DNA of 64,000 nt, from contig JANBPK010000737.1 of NCBI GenBank assembly GCA_027579435.1, positions 62,001 to 126,000 of the forward strand. The letters are read 5' to 3'. The first letter of the stretch is position 1. Each line of letters starts with the position of its first letter. Both the position numbers and the translations under genes were made by a program. Origin of the DNA: Candolleomyces eurysporus. Taxonomy: Eukaryota > Basidiomycota > Agaricomycetes > Agaricales > Psathyrellaceae. This document shows positions 1 through 11,329 of this stretch, piece after piece. The notes beneath the pieces are model-generated. The model was not told the origin of the DNA and did not search any database. It saw only the letters and a list, made by a program, of their open reading frames with translations.

Positions 1-806
1 GTTCAGAGAATGGTATGGCATTTATTTTGAGTGGACTTGCCAGTTCTCTGGAGAAAATTGGTCAAGATTGCTGGGGATATCAGGTGGCTTGTTTGGAGGT
101 TGCCATACGGATAGATGATGGCAATGCTAAAGTGTGGTCACAGCTTGGAAGGTGCTACACAGCGCGAGGTAGTAGGACAGGTAGCCTTCAGATGCATGAG
201 GAAGCAGTGGTGGCCTTTCAACACGCTCTCCGAGTTCAAACCAACCAGCACCCTGATCATGCAAAATCACTCAACAATATTGCTGCTGCCCTTATATCCT
301 GCTATGAGCAGAATGGAGACATGGATATCCTTAGCAAGGCAATTTCATATCACCAAGAAGCACTTGCACTCTGCCCTGCACCTCATCCATATCGCCTCAC
401 ATCACTCAACAACCTTGCTACTGCTCTTCAATTCCTCTATCAGTGCAAGGGCGGCATTGGAACATTAACCAAGGTGATTTCACTGCANCNTGAAGCACTT
501 GGACTCTGCCCTGCACCTCATCCACGTCGCTCCATATTACTCAGCAACCTTGCTAGGGCACTTCGATTCAAACTTGCACAAACTGGCCAGAGACAGGTCC
601 TCAATGAGCAAATATCACTTTGTTGTGAAGTACTCATTATCTGCCCCCCTGGGCACAGACATCGGCAGTATGGAGTTCGGCAGCTAGTGGGGCTTCTTGG
701 AATGCAGTGTCGGGTGAATGGAGATAACCAAGGTTGGGGGAAACTTAAATTCTGGTTGGAGGTAGAACTGGCAGCTTTCAAACTGCAGAAGGAAGTAACA
801 AAATAG
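1..806 (+). CDS. NACHT-TPR (NLR-like) protein, C-terminal part, cut by window edge
   Basis: The frame is open from the first bases to a TAG at 804-806, so this is the 3' end of a longer gene. It encodes a linker (DCWGYQVACLEVAIRID) and then three TPR-like units of 45 residues at 270-674, each with an LNNxAxAL start and a CPAPHPxR end. The last unit ends CPPGH, and a short tail follows. Linker, units and tail align with the end of the NACHT gene at 7891-10890, so the missing 5' part very likely carried a NACHT ATPase. In fungi such proteins are NLR-like candidates for self/non-self recognition, with the repeats sensing and the NACHT oligomerising. This copy shows one repeat fewer than its neighbour. 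Ns at 487 and 489 fall in a position conserved as HR in the other repeats and keep the frame. Confidence 0.8.
   Translation, partial: SENGMAFILSGLASSLEKIGQDCWGYQVACLEVAIRIDDGNAKVWSQLGRCYTARGSRTGSLQMHEEAVVAFQHALRVQTNQHPDHAKSLNNIAAALISCYEQNGDMDILSKAISYHQEALALCPAPHPYRLTSLNNLATALQFLYQCKGGIGTLTKVISLXXEALGLCPAPHPRRSILLSNLARALRFKLAQTGQRQVLNEQISLCCEVLIICPPGHRHRQYGVRQLVGLLGMQCRVNGDNQGWGKLKFWLEVELAAFKLQKEVTK
270..674 (+). repeat. Three tandem 135-bp TPR-encoding units
   Basis: Units start at about 270, 405 and 540. Each encodes 45 residues running from LNN/LSN to the CP-P-H-R segment. They match the four units at 10222-10761. Confidence 0.75.
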
Positions 807-1043
807 GGTCTGCTTTTGGTGCATCCACGAGGTTTTTATGGGTATCTCACACCTCAGAACATTCTTTCTATTTTCTTTTATTTTTCTCTTCAGCAAACTC
901 ACCTTTCTATGAAAGATATATATCCTTTGTTTTCTTTGGTTTTTATTTTTGAAAGTACCATTAAAACCCAAAAACATGCCTTTGAACAGTTGTATTATGA
1001 GTTATTTTTGCTTTGTATATAACCTGTTAACTCATAGAGTGTT

Positions 1044-1130
1044 TCGAGAGGGCTTGGAATCAGAAAGTCTGGTGGCAGAAAGCTTGGCGGCACCGTCCGG
1101 GACAAACAACATCGCCGAGCTGAGGTGACC
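1044..1130 (+). repeat. Dispersed repeat copy 1 (partner at 6368-6445)
   Basis: Shares the words ttggcggcaccgtc and gggacaaacaac, and the upstream gagagggct..gg.atcaga, in the same order and spacing as 6368-6445, apart from a short insertion here. One frame of both copies reads SLAAPSGTNN. The copy lies just upstream of the Arg/Ser-rich gene, where its first exon would be expected. Confidence 0.7.
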
Positions 1131-1210
1131 AACAGCATCGTCCTCGACTTCATCTTACTCTCAGATAGTCACCATCCAGCACTCTCAATTCGGAGTAGTT
1201 CACGGCCAGG

Positions 1211-3029
1211 GAGGCACCGCCACCTCCTCCTGAATCGGCGAGGAACAGCTATAGAGGGGAGCCCGAGGTCGAACGAGAGTCGCGGCGCGAGGCTGTTTCT
1301 TCCAGTGAACGTGGGCGAGAGGTATGTGTATTCTTCGTATTTGATCTGGATTCGACTGATGAATTGGATGTGCGTTTGCAGTGTCGTGAGCCATCTCCCA
1401 AGAAGAACGGCAAGAGAGAATCAGCGCGAAAATTGGTCAGCGGGACGAATAATACCCCTCTTGGGAGGCATCGGTTCTCGGCTCCTCCTCCGCCAGTCCA
1501 AAATAGCGGGCATGCACCGTCGATCTCGCCTGTACAGAGTGTCAAGCCCCTTCCTCCGGTCAACAGCCACGACTATCTAGACTATCCAGACTATCCGGAT
1601 AGGTCGAGGGACCCCGTGATAGACCATCGGAGAGAGAGTTATGACAGGGTACGTGGTTTTCGTTTTGTGTGGGCGCAGATGTTGACTTGTGCGTCTAGCC
1701 TTTCGATGCCCCGCGAAATTCTGAGCGATCTCGCGAACCTCGTTATGAAAGCCCACCTCGCAAGTCGCGAAGAGCGAGTCCAGTAAGCCCTTCACTGCCG
1801 CCTCTCCTCGAGGACATTTGACTGACAATTATCAAGCCTTCGCAGGACTTTACTTCTCGTGTCTCTGATCCTCACTCTATGCCTCCTCATATGGCCAGTG
1901 CAGGCTGGGAGCGCGAGTCGAGGGGCGAACCTCGGTCTCAAGTACGTGATTAACTGTCTTTCTTTTCTGTCCAATGCTGATTGTGATTGCAGCGAGACCG
2001 AGGTCGTAATAGAACCCCTTCACCTAGGCGAGGCCCCCAACCGAGTCGAGGAGCCTGCCTAATTTACCCCAAAAACCTCGGCCTTCGACCCCAATCGACA
2101 CTAGGCCCGAACGTCAGAGTGGAAGCCGGAAATCGGATGCTGGACGACGGGGTTCAGATGTTATAGTTATTGATGTCGACCGGTACACCCCACCTACGGA
2201 CAGGCTGAAGGATTCTTTGAGGGTTTCGTCACACTCACAGAGCAGCAACACGAGAGACCCTCCCCCTGTGAAGATTTTGCACCCGTCCTTGCCCCCACCC
2301 CCGATTGTGCACCCACTCCCCCAGAAACCGGTGTTGGACAGGCGAGAGCAGCAACAGCCACTAGCACATAGCGAAACACACCCTTCCTCCTCCGCTGCTA
2401 GTCACATTCACTCCTCTTCGTGGGACGGTCGGTCGGAACGTCGTCGTAGTCGATGGGACGCTCCTCTGCAACCAACGGCGAATTCGACAACTGCTTCGTC
2501 CCCCGATGTGGATATGACTGGAAGTCAGCCGGCGCCTGTGTCGCCTGGCACGTCGAAGAAGCTGTTGAATGAGATCACACCTCCCAGGCTTAGGCGACCG
2601 GATCCTGACCGTCGTATGCAAGTAGACCCACCTTCACAGGGCAGTTCGGGTCCCTCTGGGTCCGGGTATGTTGGATCGAGGAGAGAACCTGATCAGGATG
2701 TGCGAATGGATAGGGATGGTGATAGGGAGAGAGGTGGTGATAGGGATGGTGATCGTGCACATCGAGAAAGAGGAGGCGTTGAGAGGAATGATCACCTGGT
2801 TGCACCAGTGATGATGCGTTCGAATTCGCTGTTGGATCGGCTTACCGATGCCCCCCTTCCACCTCTTCGTGATCGAGTTTCTGTTCCGTCTAAGCGGGAC
2901 CGAGATGAGATGGGTGGTGGGAGGTTCGATTCTTCGTATGATTTGGATGATGTGCATGAGGTTGGGAGCAAGAGGAGGAGGAAGGGGGCAGGGAGATCGA
3001 GGAGGGCTGGGAACGCCAAACGTTCTTGA
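1211..3029 (+). CDS. Arg/Ser/Pro-rich low-complexity protein, 5' end unresolved
   Basis: Function not recognised. Exons at 1211-1321, 1382-1648, 1699-1782, 1846-about 1940 and about 1993-3029 are separated by short GT-AG introns (for example 1322-1381 and 1649-1698) and read as one basic, disordered protein. Features include PPPPP and RRRSRWD stretches, RE/RD-rich blocks, DYPDYPD, and a Lys/Arg-rich C-terminus (KRRRKGAGRSRR) that looks like a nuclear localisation signal. The make-up resembles RNA-processing or nuclear scaffold proteins, which is inference only. In the last exon the frame slips at the C run 2034-2038; one more C joins PRRGP to the downstream SRSLPNLPQKPRP frame. Upstream of 1211 the frame meets TAG at 1196 and no ATG is seen. 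One extra G near 1208 would open the frame back to about 1038, still without ATG. The start is therefore missing, or lies in an unseen exon. Confidence 0.6.
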
Positions 3030-3447
3030 AAATTTGGAGTCTGTTTTGACGGTTTCTTGATCATGTTTTCGTTCCTGCTGGTAGTTTGGCATTGTCCGTT
3101 GGTATGTTCTCATTGCTTTCGTAGCTCTTTGTCGTCCCTCACTCCGCTCTTCGATTTTTTCTTCGTTCATTGACATGTCAGCGTCTTCTTCTCCATGTAG
3201 TCCATCTCGCATTTGTTGTACATCTTAATCTATTTTCTGTGGCACTTTATTACGGTCAGAGCTGGGTATTTCCATAACTTATATACTCGTTCAAGGGCGC
3301 AACCCAACTGTTGCAGCCATGAAGACTGCAACAATTGCTCGTACTGGGGGCTGCAGATATTTCGTATAGTCAAATAAATTAGAAGGGTAATCATCAATAC
3401 ATAGGATATGATTCAAGCTGTCTTCGTTAGTCGGATTCTTATCTTTT
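3030..3447. other. Convergent 3' intergenic region
   Basis: Lies between the stop of the Arg/Ser-rich gene and the stop of the aquaglyceroporin on the other strand. T-rich and presumably the two 3' UTRs. No gene seen. Confidence 0.5.
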
Positions 3448-4968
3448 TCATACTGGCACTTCATCGGCCCCGGGTCCCCCGGGCATATTCTTTCGTGAAG
3501 CTGGGGCCATTCCTGGTTCGAACACATGCCTAAGTGGGATTTATCAACATGAATACAATGGCACACCCGACTCGGACTGGCGGTACTTACTTATCCTTTA
3601 GAAGACCATCGTTTCCGGTATACAGGAAAAGGTCATAAAGAATGGTCGCAATTTGTGCTCCGAGGATCGGGGCTATAATAGGACACCAAAGCCAATATTG
3701 ACTAGAGGGGACATGCCCTTCAGTGGGATGGGATCACATTTAAGGAGTAGAGGTGCTCACTTTCTGTAATTCCAGACCATGGTACCATATCCTGCTGCAG
3801 CGGTTAGGAGGCGAGGACCAAAATCACGAGCGGGATTTATGGCATAAGCTGGGATGCGGAACCGTCAGAATAATGAAACCTTGAAAGACTGACTGGCGGG
3901 ATGGGAGTAAGTACCTGTCTGCATTCCCAGTGAAGCACCAATACCAAGCACTAAGAAGCACAAAACGAGCGGTGTGAGACCAGCTGGGGGTGGACAGTTC
4001 TTCTTGTCGCTTAAGGCAAGGACTACCAGCATGAGGACAGCCGTGCCGAGAAATTCTGAGAAGAAGCAGGAGACGTTGGTCAGGTAGTCTGACTTGATTA
4101 AGATTGATGTTCGTCAAAGTTGAAGGTGGAGAACGGAGAACGGATGGGTACGTACGGCATAAGTGGCGAATAAGCCTGCGGTGGCTTGAGTTCGAACTCC
4201 TACGCCGCCTTCGAAAACGTTGATCGCGTGGAAGTAGTTTCCGTACACGATAGCCGCTCCTGTGAATCCTCCCAGAACTTGGGCGATTAGATAGCCCTGT
4301 AAGGAGGCAGATGATGAGCCGGGGCCTTGGGAATCGCATAGACGGTTGTACGTACAGGAACCTTTTTCCATGGGAATCCTCGGAAAGTCGCAAGAGCAAG
4401 AGTGACCTTTTTATCCAGAAATCATCAGTTCCAGCTCGATCGACGTCAGCAGAAAACTGTTCACATACAGCTGGGTTGATATGCCCACCCGAAATGCCAG
4501 CCGATATCCACACGCCCATCGCCGTTCCAATTCCCCAACCAACGTTGATCGAAAAGTAATCCTAAATCATTGAAGAACGCATGTCATTGTGAGAGCAATG
4601 CAGATAATGAATGATAGCCTTACGCCTCTTTGAGCGGCAGCAACGCCAGGATTCGAGGATAATACGACTTGGCAATTTACTCCATTCCCGAAAATAATGA
4701 GAAGCATAACTCCAAGGAATTCTGCTACAGGTTCTCGCATGTAGTGCCTGTAGAGAGAAAGCAGTGAGTAGGATTAATGCAAATTAGAGATCAGCACTCG
4801 CCGTATTCGGACCCATGAGCTGGAGTGCGCATGGGCATTGTGCCCGGGTAGAGGCTCTGCCCTAAGATGGGACGAGCTTGATGACGAAGGAGAAGGTGGG
4901 GCCTTTTCGTAGTGGTCGACAGTCTCCTTGGACGAATCGACCTGCTTTGGATATTTCAGGGGACTCAT
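3448..4968 (-). CDS. Aquaglyceroporin (MIP family channel)
   Basis: Membrane channel for water and small polyols such as glycerol, expected in the plasma membrane. About eight exons with introns near 50-80 bases. A Ser-rich cytoplasmic N-terminus ([12 protein letters not shown]) precedes six predicted helices. Both pore half-helix motifs are visible: GGHINPAV in the exon at 4470-4560 and [10 protein letters not shown] at 3770-3850. The Asp right after NPAR is the usual mark of glycerol-conducting members as opposed to strict water channels. Other family-like segments are [24 protein letters not shown] and [13 protein letters not shown] chose ATG at 4968; a GTG 9 bases upstream is less likely. 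The C-terminus depends on the last splice: either stop after LLKDK at about 3585, or a 56-base intron (GTAAGT...TTAG) leading to a 26-residue tail ending DEVPV at 3448. Typical family length. Glycerol transport is inferred from motifs only. Confidence 0.9.
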
Positions 4969-7890
4969 CCTGCACACTGGTATCGAGTGTCAAAATTAAA
5001 TGTTGAGTCAGTATATTGGTGCTTCGGCAGCTGGGATAACTAGTGCGACGTTTGAGGGAATAGCTTGGGGCAGTTTCAAAGGCATCTACATCTGGGGCTG
5101 CAGTGACGGTGCAATAAGTATGCCGCTACCTCTGATCCATGTGGTGTCGGTCCCATGAACACATTTTACTTCTGTAAGTAGGTAGAAGTCTGTCATTACT
5201 TGAGCTTAGCGTGGTGTTCGAGATGGGGAAGACAACGAAGTATGGAGAAGTGGAGTGGGTCATAATAAGAATCTGATTGACTTCTGACGCAGTTTATTAC
5301 CCATGCCGAGCATGCTTCTGCCTGAGGTTCTTGCCTATCCGTGGTGCAAGAAAAATGTAGTTTCTCTAACTATGACCGTTGCATCGTTAACCCAAGGTTA
5401 ACCTGCTGCCTCTAGCGGCTGGGTGGGGTGCTGGTACCCTGTCCCAATCAGGAACGGCCAAAGCCCTTTTTGGCGTTCCACTTGCTGACTAAGCACTATG
5501 ACGCATGCAGAAGGTTGGCAGGAGGAGCCAAACAAGACTTTTAACGGCATGCTCGACCTGTGACTGTTACCTGGTGCAGTACGAACATCTTCGGACATCT
5601 TTTGTTGCCGAAGGGCTCGAAAGCGCTCAATGGCACTTGATTCTGGCGGCGGGACGGCAAACAGTGAGAAATAGATGCGGTCTACTACCTATGAAGAAAC
5701 GGCTGCAACGAATGGAGAATGTGCTTGACAATCGTTAGTCCGTTCCTTCGGCATCCCCATGAGTGTTGCTTAATCACCTGCTCCTGAACGACCTTCTCCG
5801 TTATGTTATGATGTCCAACCCGGACCATTTCCGCATATTGGTATCAAGCTTCCAGTGGACTTGCATTGCTTTACAACAGGCCCCTGCTAGATTAACCTGA
5901 AAACCTGACGCAAGATAAGGTCTCACAGTATCTCAATCGCAGGTTGCGACCTTTCGAAAAAGCTTGGTACGTGCACTGGACCTCGCCTTCTAGCTCAAAG
6001 GCTCCGAGTCGCATACTTTATCAGAGAGCACTGCGTATCATCGAGCCCCCCGAAGTGGCTATGGGAATGAGCACTCTTTCTTCTCGGATTCGCGCGTGGG
6101 TCAACCACCCTTTATATACCTCCAATCTTCCAGGGGATGGGAATCAGGATACAAGAAATAGACAGGAAGCAAGGAAAAGCTGGGCACCTATACTCGTGCG
6201 AGCCTGAGTGGGGCAGAGTTTCCTTTGCCGCAGGCGCGGGACATACGCGTTGGCTAAGCGGGCTCAGCAAACGTAGACACGGTGCGGAAGGGAGGATGGG
6301 ACATAGTGGTCACTCGTTAGTACCAGAGTCGAGAAGGTGAGCGATATTGAATCGCGACGGATCAGAGCTTCGAGAGGGCTCGGGATCAGACAGTTTGGCG
6401 GCACCGTCTGGGACAAACAACGAACCCGAGTTGACCGTCTCACCACCAACTACTACTCACCTTACTCTCTGTGATGCCGTTCCTCTTTAAAGTCACCGGC
6501 CCTCTTAATTCGGGAGGTCATCGCTCTTTTGGAATTTCTGGTTATTGAAGATAATGTGACTCCAACACCGCCTATTACGCATACTGACCGTTGGACCCAT
6601 GGTAGGATGACGGTGCGATGCCACCCGGAATGAAACCTTTCGATTCTTCAGGGTCATCGTGTCTAACAGCACAATGGCCTGCGATTCTGGGAGTACCGAA
6701 GAACGAGGCGGAAGCAACGGACAAGGGGCTCGAACGGCGAAACCCATCTCGGTATGTCCTTGGATCATATCTGTGCTATCCAACGGGCGTCACTTACGCT
6801 TCCCAGGTGCTTATCAAGCTCGTTTCAGGAGCAGGGATTGTGGATGATGTGTACAAAGCTTTCTGGACATCCAGCTGGATCCCCGTCAATCGTGAACGCT
6901 GCCTGGATCAGAATGAGCGAGCGTTCCATGAGCTGGGAGTCACTAGTCACGAGTCAAACTGAGGGATTGTCTGGGATTATGCGCTGACAATAATATAGCC
7001 CCATGGAAAGTTTCTTCTCAAGACTCAGTAGTTCCCCGTGCTCGCCAGAGCCTTCAAGGAGGATAGGCTGCCACCCTCTTAGTCTCCGGTCCGTCATACC
7101 AGTCACGTCTCGGCGACGGTTCTACTTGGGACCGGTGCCTATTGCTCAATGGCACTGCTCATGTTTGCACTTCAAGACGACCGGAGCCAGTGCAGTCGAT
7201 TTAGTGGTTAGAGCATGTTCGGTTTTATGCTTAATCGGTTATAGAGCTATAGGTGAGTCCTTCGTACTGTATGGGCTGTGCACCTCGATCTCAAGCTCAA
7301 GACAGGTTAATTAGACGGGTTCACTAGCTAAAAGTTATCAAATTGATTTCTTGCTAAATTTTATTGGGCTGCGAAGTAGTAAATCATGTCTTGTGCAGGA
7401 GGAAGGGGCGTTGACCCACTTGGAAAAAAGGGCGACGAACACCTCATCCTCAGCACGTCGGAAGGAGGCACGAGAGTCATCTGAAATAGCGGAACAGGCA
7501 GGAGCTTAAACAGCCAGGTGGTGCTCGCTGTAGGGTTGTTTTGCGTTAACTCGCTCAGGGAGGACGAGTGAGCCGGTTGTCAGTTCTCGTACGTTGGTAT
7601 GCTCGTATTGAGTCTTCAACCTTTGACCTACTGAGTCTTGGTGCGAGGCCCGGCTTCAATGGTACGTGACTGGCTATGCTCCTAGATAACACGACTGACC
7701 ACGATGCGATATGCACAGCATTTCACAGCTGAGGGTATCTATCAGGTATCACAGCACCTATTCGATTTAAATCTAGCCGCTTGCGGATGCCTCGTGCTTG
7801 GTTCGTGTCAACCATTGGTGTGCACGGGTTCACCACTTACTTCCTCCCTTCACCATCACTACCTTGCCAGATCCCCTCCATCCCCACACG
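4969..7890. other. 2.9 kb gene-poor region with one dispersed repeat
   Basis: Open frames here are short, overlap in several frames and show no recognisable protein. The only clear structure is the repeat copy at 6368-6445. At 6750-6806 a GTATGT...TTCCCAG segment looks like an intron, so the 6368-7000 part may be a decayed gene. The rest holds nothing I can name. Its 5' end must carry the aquaglyceroporin promoter and its 3' end that of the NACHT-TPR gene. Confidence 0.5.
6368..6445 (+). repeat. Dispersed repeat copy 2 (partner at 1044-1130)
   Basis: See copy 1. After the shared words the two copies stay loosely alike for about 40 bases (cgag-tgac-..ccaac....cttactctc). One frame reads SLAAPSGTNN followed by EPELTVSPP. 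Confidence 0.7.
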
Positions 7891-10890
7891 ATGCCTCTCA
7901 ATCTCAAGTGGCCTAAGCTCCTGCCCCGCTTCAGCTCGAATTTCTTCAAGGGTTCCAGCAGCAATTCGGCTTCTGAACACTCGAGCTCGGTCGACTCAGT
8001 CCCTAACCAGGGTGTCGGCCTACTCACGCCTCACGACCCTTCGACACTTTCCCTTCCACAAAATTCCATCCTTGGGTTACCAAAGCACCCATCTACGAAC
8101 GCAACCAATCGAGACGAATCCTTGCGCTCTCCAGACCTCGTAGCCCCCATCTCCACCCCGGTTGCAAAAGACCCCCTTCCCCTTCCAGAGCCGTCAATCC
8201 GCCCTGCTGCGAGCGGCAGCGAGACTAAGGCATTGCACGATCCTCGCGACAGAGTTCTATCTTCCCATTCTCCGCAGACACTCTCCCAGGCTAGATTGCA
8301 GTCGGAATTCTTGACTGAGGGCGGACCCGGAAGTCAATCGATCCAAGTCCTTGCCGGCGCTCACAATTGTCAAATAGGGGACATCAAGCTGGTGTACGCA
8401 CCTAATGCAACTCATGTTAGTACAGTCAGCGAAGTATCAATCCAACATCATACGGTCAACATTGGTGCGTGAACTACTGGAGGTATCAGTCGAAACCACT
8501 GACATGGCGCCCTGTCAGAACGAGCGAGGTTCGATACCCTTCCAAAGCATCCAGAAATGAGTACGACGCTGGCGGAGTACATTCCTGATAGTCGGAAGCC
8601 GGACGTCGAGAAGTTGTGCGAACGGGTGTCAAGAGGGACCGAGCTTGTGCTGTGTATTCATGGGCCGGCCGGAATAGGGAAGTCGACGCTGGTTGGCTAC
8701 CTCGTAGACAAGTTTCGGTCAGAGGATTGCTTGGCGGGTTCGGTTTTCCTGGGCGGCTTTCCGACGGGTACATACGGGCCTGGGGCAATTACCAAGATGA
8801 TAGCTCACGAAATTGGGAGCATCCATCCGCGGGCGATACCGAAGATTGTGGAAGCCATGGATCAATGCCACGCCACCTCGTTGGAAAACCACCTCCAGAA
8901 GTATATCCTCGAACCCTTGCAGTCACTCGACCATCCGCAACCCTTCATCATCATCATCGACGCCATGGACGAATGGCGGGATCATCCAACATTTATCAAG
9001 GCACTCGCTCACCTCAACTCACAAAGTCGTATCGTCAAATTCATTATCACGGATCGTTTGAACCCATGCGCTTCCCATTTACCTGGAATCGAGAGGGTCT
9101 TCGTCTACACGTACGCGCTCGGTCCTATTTCGAAGGAGGTTATCAAGGCCTATTTCCACAAGCATCTAGAGACTGTCCCGTGGGTGGATGGACGAAGGGC
9201 GACGCCTGTAGACGTCGAGAAGCTCACGGAGCTATCAGGTGGTCTCCCAGTCTGGGCCTCGACTGTGATCGCTGTGCTTTCGCATCGGTTCGGCGAGTCG
9301 CCGCCCCACGAGATTCTCGAAGAGATTGTCGGAAGTAAGCGCCATGTTGGTAGCGACGATGGGCTAGGAGAGCTGTATGGCAATGCACTTTCACGGCTCT
9401 TCCACTCCCCTGAAGAACAAAGGCAGCTCCGACGGTATCTGGGAGCGAGCATCGCGCTTCAAGAACCACTTCCCCCGTCCGACTTCGAGATGCTTTCAGG
9501 AATTCGCTCCTACCTTACATATCGCGTTCGGTTCGCTCTATCCGCCCTCCAAACTCGATCTCCACCTCCAGGTTCAGACGATATGATTTACCCGGCGAGC
9601 GCACTCTTCCATCTGTCGTTTATCGAGTACGTCCAAGCCAGGACGACGGAAAGCTCTTTCTCGATCTCCACCTTCGATTCCCACTCTACTTTTGGCTCAA
9701 AGTGTCTCGAGCAAGTTGTCAAGCTTCCGCCGTTGTCATCGGCTTGCCATCTACGCCGCCACCAATGTTACGCCGTGAAGTTCTGGCCGTTCCATGTGTC
9801 CAGAGGGACCCCACGCGCACACGATGAATGGTCAAAGACAGAGCACTGTTCAAGGCTACTGAAGGTCACAGCCGAGACACAACGACAGTGGGCAACCCTG
9901 TTTCTCGAAAGCGTAATGCCCAGAGACATGGATTCAATGTTGGAAAATGTTGGTCCGGCGGACAGTATGGTGTCGGTTCTGCGGAAGCTGGTCAATCATC
10001 TGGATGAAAGTGGTGAAGATTGTTGGGGATTTCGGGTGGCTTGTATGGAGGTTGCGATACGGATTGATGATGGTGATGCTAGGATGTGGTCACACCTTGG
10101 AAGGTGCTACAAAGCAAGGGGTAGTAGCACAAGTAGCCTTCCAATGTGTGAGGAAGCAGTGGTGGCCTTTCGGCATGCTTTGCGTATCCGAGCCAACCAG
10201 CACCCTGATCACGCAGAATCGCTCCGCGAAATTGCCAAGGCCCTTGAAACCTGTTACAAGCAGAACGGAGATATAGATCTCCTCGGTGAGGCAATTTCAT
10301 GCCACCGAAAAGCACTTGGACTCCACCCTGCACCTCACCCAGATCGCTGCATGTCCCTCAACAACCTTGGCATTGCTCTTAAATCCCTCTATAAGTGCAA
10401 TGGTGGCATGGGAACATTGACTGAGGTGATTTCACTACATCGTGAAGCACTTGAACTCTGCCCTGCACCTCACCCAGGTCGCTCCAACTCACTCAACAAC
10501 CTTGCTGCAGCTCTTCAATCCCTCTATAAGTGCAATGGTGGCATNGGAACATTGACTGAGGCGATTTCACTGCATCGTGAAGCACTTGGACTCTGCCCTG
10601 CACATCACCCACATCGCTCCATATTACTCGAGAACCTTGCCAATGCACTTCTATCCCAATTTGAGCAAGATGGAAGTGTGGATGTCCTCAATGAAGCAAT
10701 ATCACATTGTTGTGAACGACTGGTTCTCTGTCCCCCTGGGCACAGATACTGGCAGGGTGCAGTCCAGCAATTTGTGGGGGCTCTTGAAAAACGATATGAG
10801 GTGACTAAAGATGACCAAGATCAGGAAAAGATTGAGGATTTGAAGGCAGGATTGGCCCTTTTCTGCCAGCAGCAAAAGGCCAAGGAATAG
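7891..10890 (+). CDS. NACHT-TPR NLR-like protein
   Basis: Two exons, 7891-8464 and 8519-10890, split by a 54-base GTGCGT...TGTCAG intron whose phase joins HTVNIG to ERARFDTLPKHPE; about 981 residues. A Ser/Pro-rich N-terminus of about 190 residues has no known domain. The NACHT follows: Walker A GPAGIGKST and Walker B FIIIIDAMDEW, then SGGLPVWAS, the usual winged-helix side of the NTPase. The C-terminus carries four 45-residue TPR-like units (10222-10761). Family knowledge: NACHT proteins are STAND ATPases that oligomerise after ligand binding by the repeats; fungal ones include incompatibility proteins such as HET-E. The N-terminal effector is not identifiable here. Units 2 and 3 are almost identical in DNA, a sign of recent repeat exchange. 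N at 10545 replaces a G and does not break the frame. Confidence 0.9.
10222..10761 (+). repeat. Four tandem 135-bp TPR-encoding units
   Basis: Units start at 10222, 10357, 10492 and 10627. Units 2 and 3 share long exact words (tataagtgcaatggtggcat and gaacattgactgag), while units 1 and 4 are more diverged. The CPAPHP segment sits at the end of the unit helices. Confidence 0.85.
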
Positions 10891-11309
10891 GGACTGCTTG
10901 TTCAGCACGTATATACAGGGTATGTCATTATCTCAACAACTGCCTCAAACTTGCTTTGCTAATACGGTGCTGGGATTTAGTGATAGGGCTTTTATTTATT
11001 TATGTCAGAATGTTTCTGCTTGTTAAAAATATAACCAATGTCATGATTCAGAGCCCAATAGTTTGTAGCATACACCCAGAGGATGTCGATGACGATAGTA
11101 GGATAATATGCATGCCATTCAACTGTTGTGCAGTGAGGACAGCACCCTGCTAGGGTCTGCCTCCTTGTTATTTGTAACTGTTTCATATATCTGGCGCTAG
11201 CTCGTTGGCAGGGCTTTTGAAACCAACTTAAATCACTCGAAATGCCTACGCTATGTAGTAGGAGCTCCTCCATCTCGTAGGCAAGCTGCGCCATTCTCGA
11301 CACACATTC
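10891..11309. other. Intergenic, no gene seen
   Basis: AT-rich sequence between the NACHT-TPR gene and the WD40 relic. No recognisable exon. Confidence 0.5.
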
Positions 11310-11329
11310 AGTGCTCTCACTATTTGTGG

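Noticed and set aside
7003..7314. Open frame of 103 codons in the gene-poor region
   Set aside because: No splice context, no family-like segment and competing frames of equal length.
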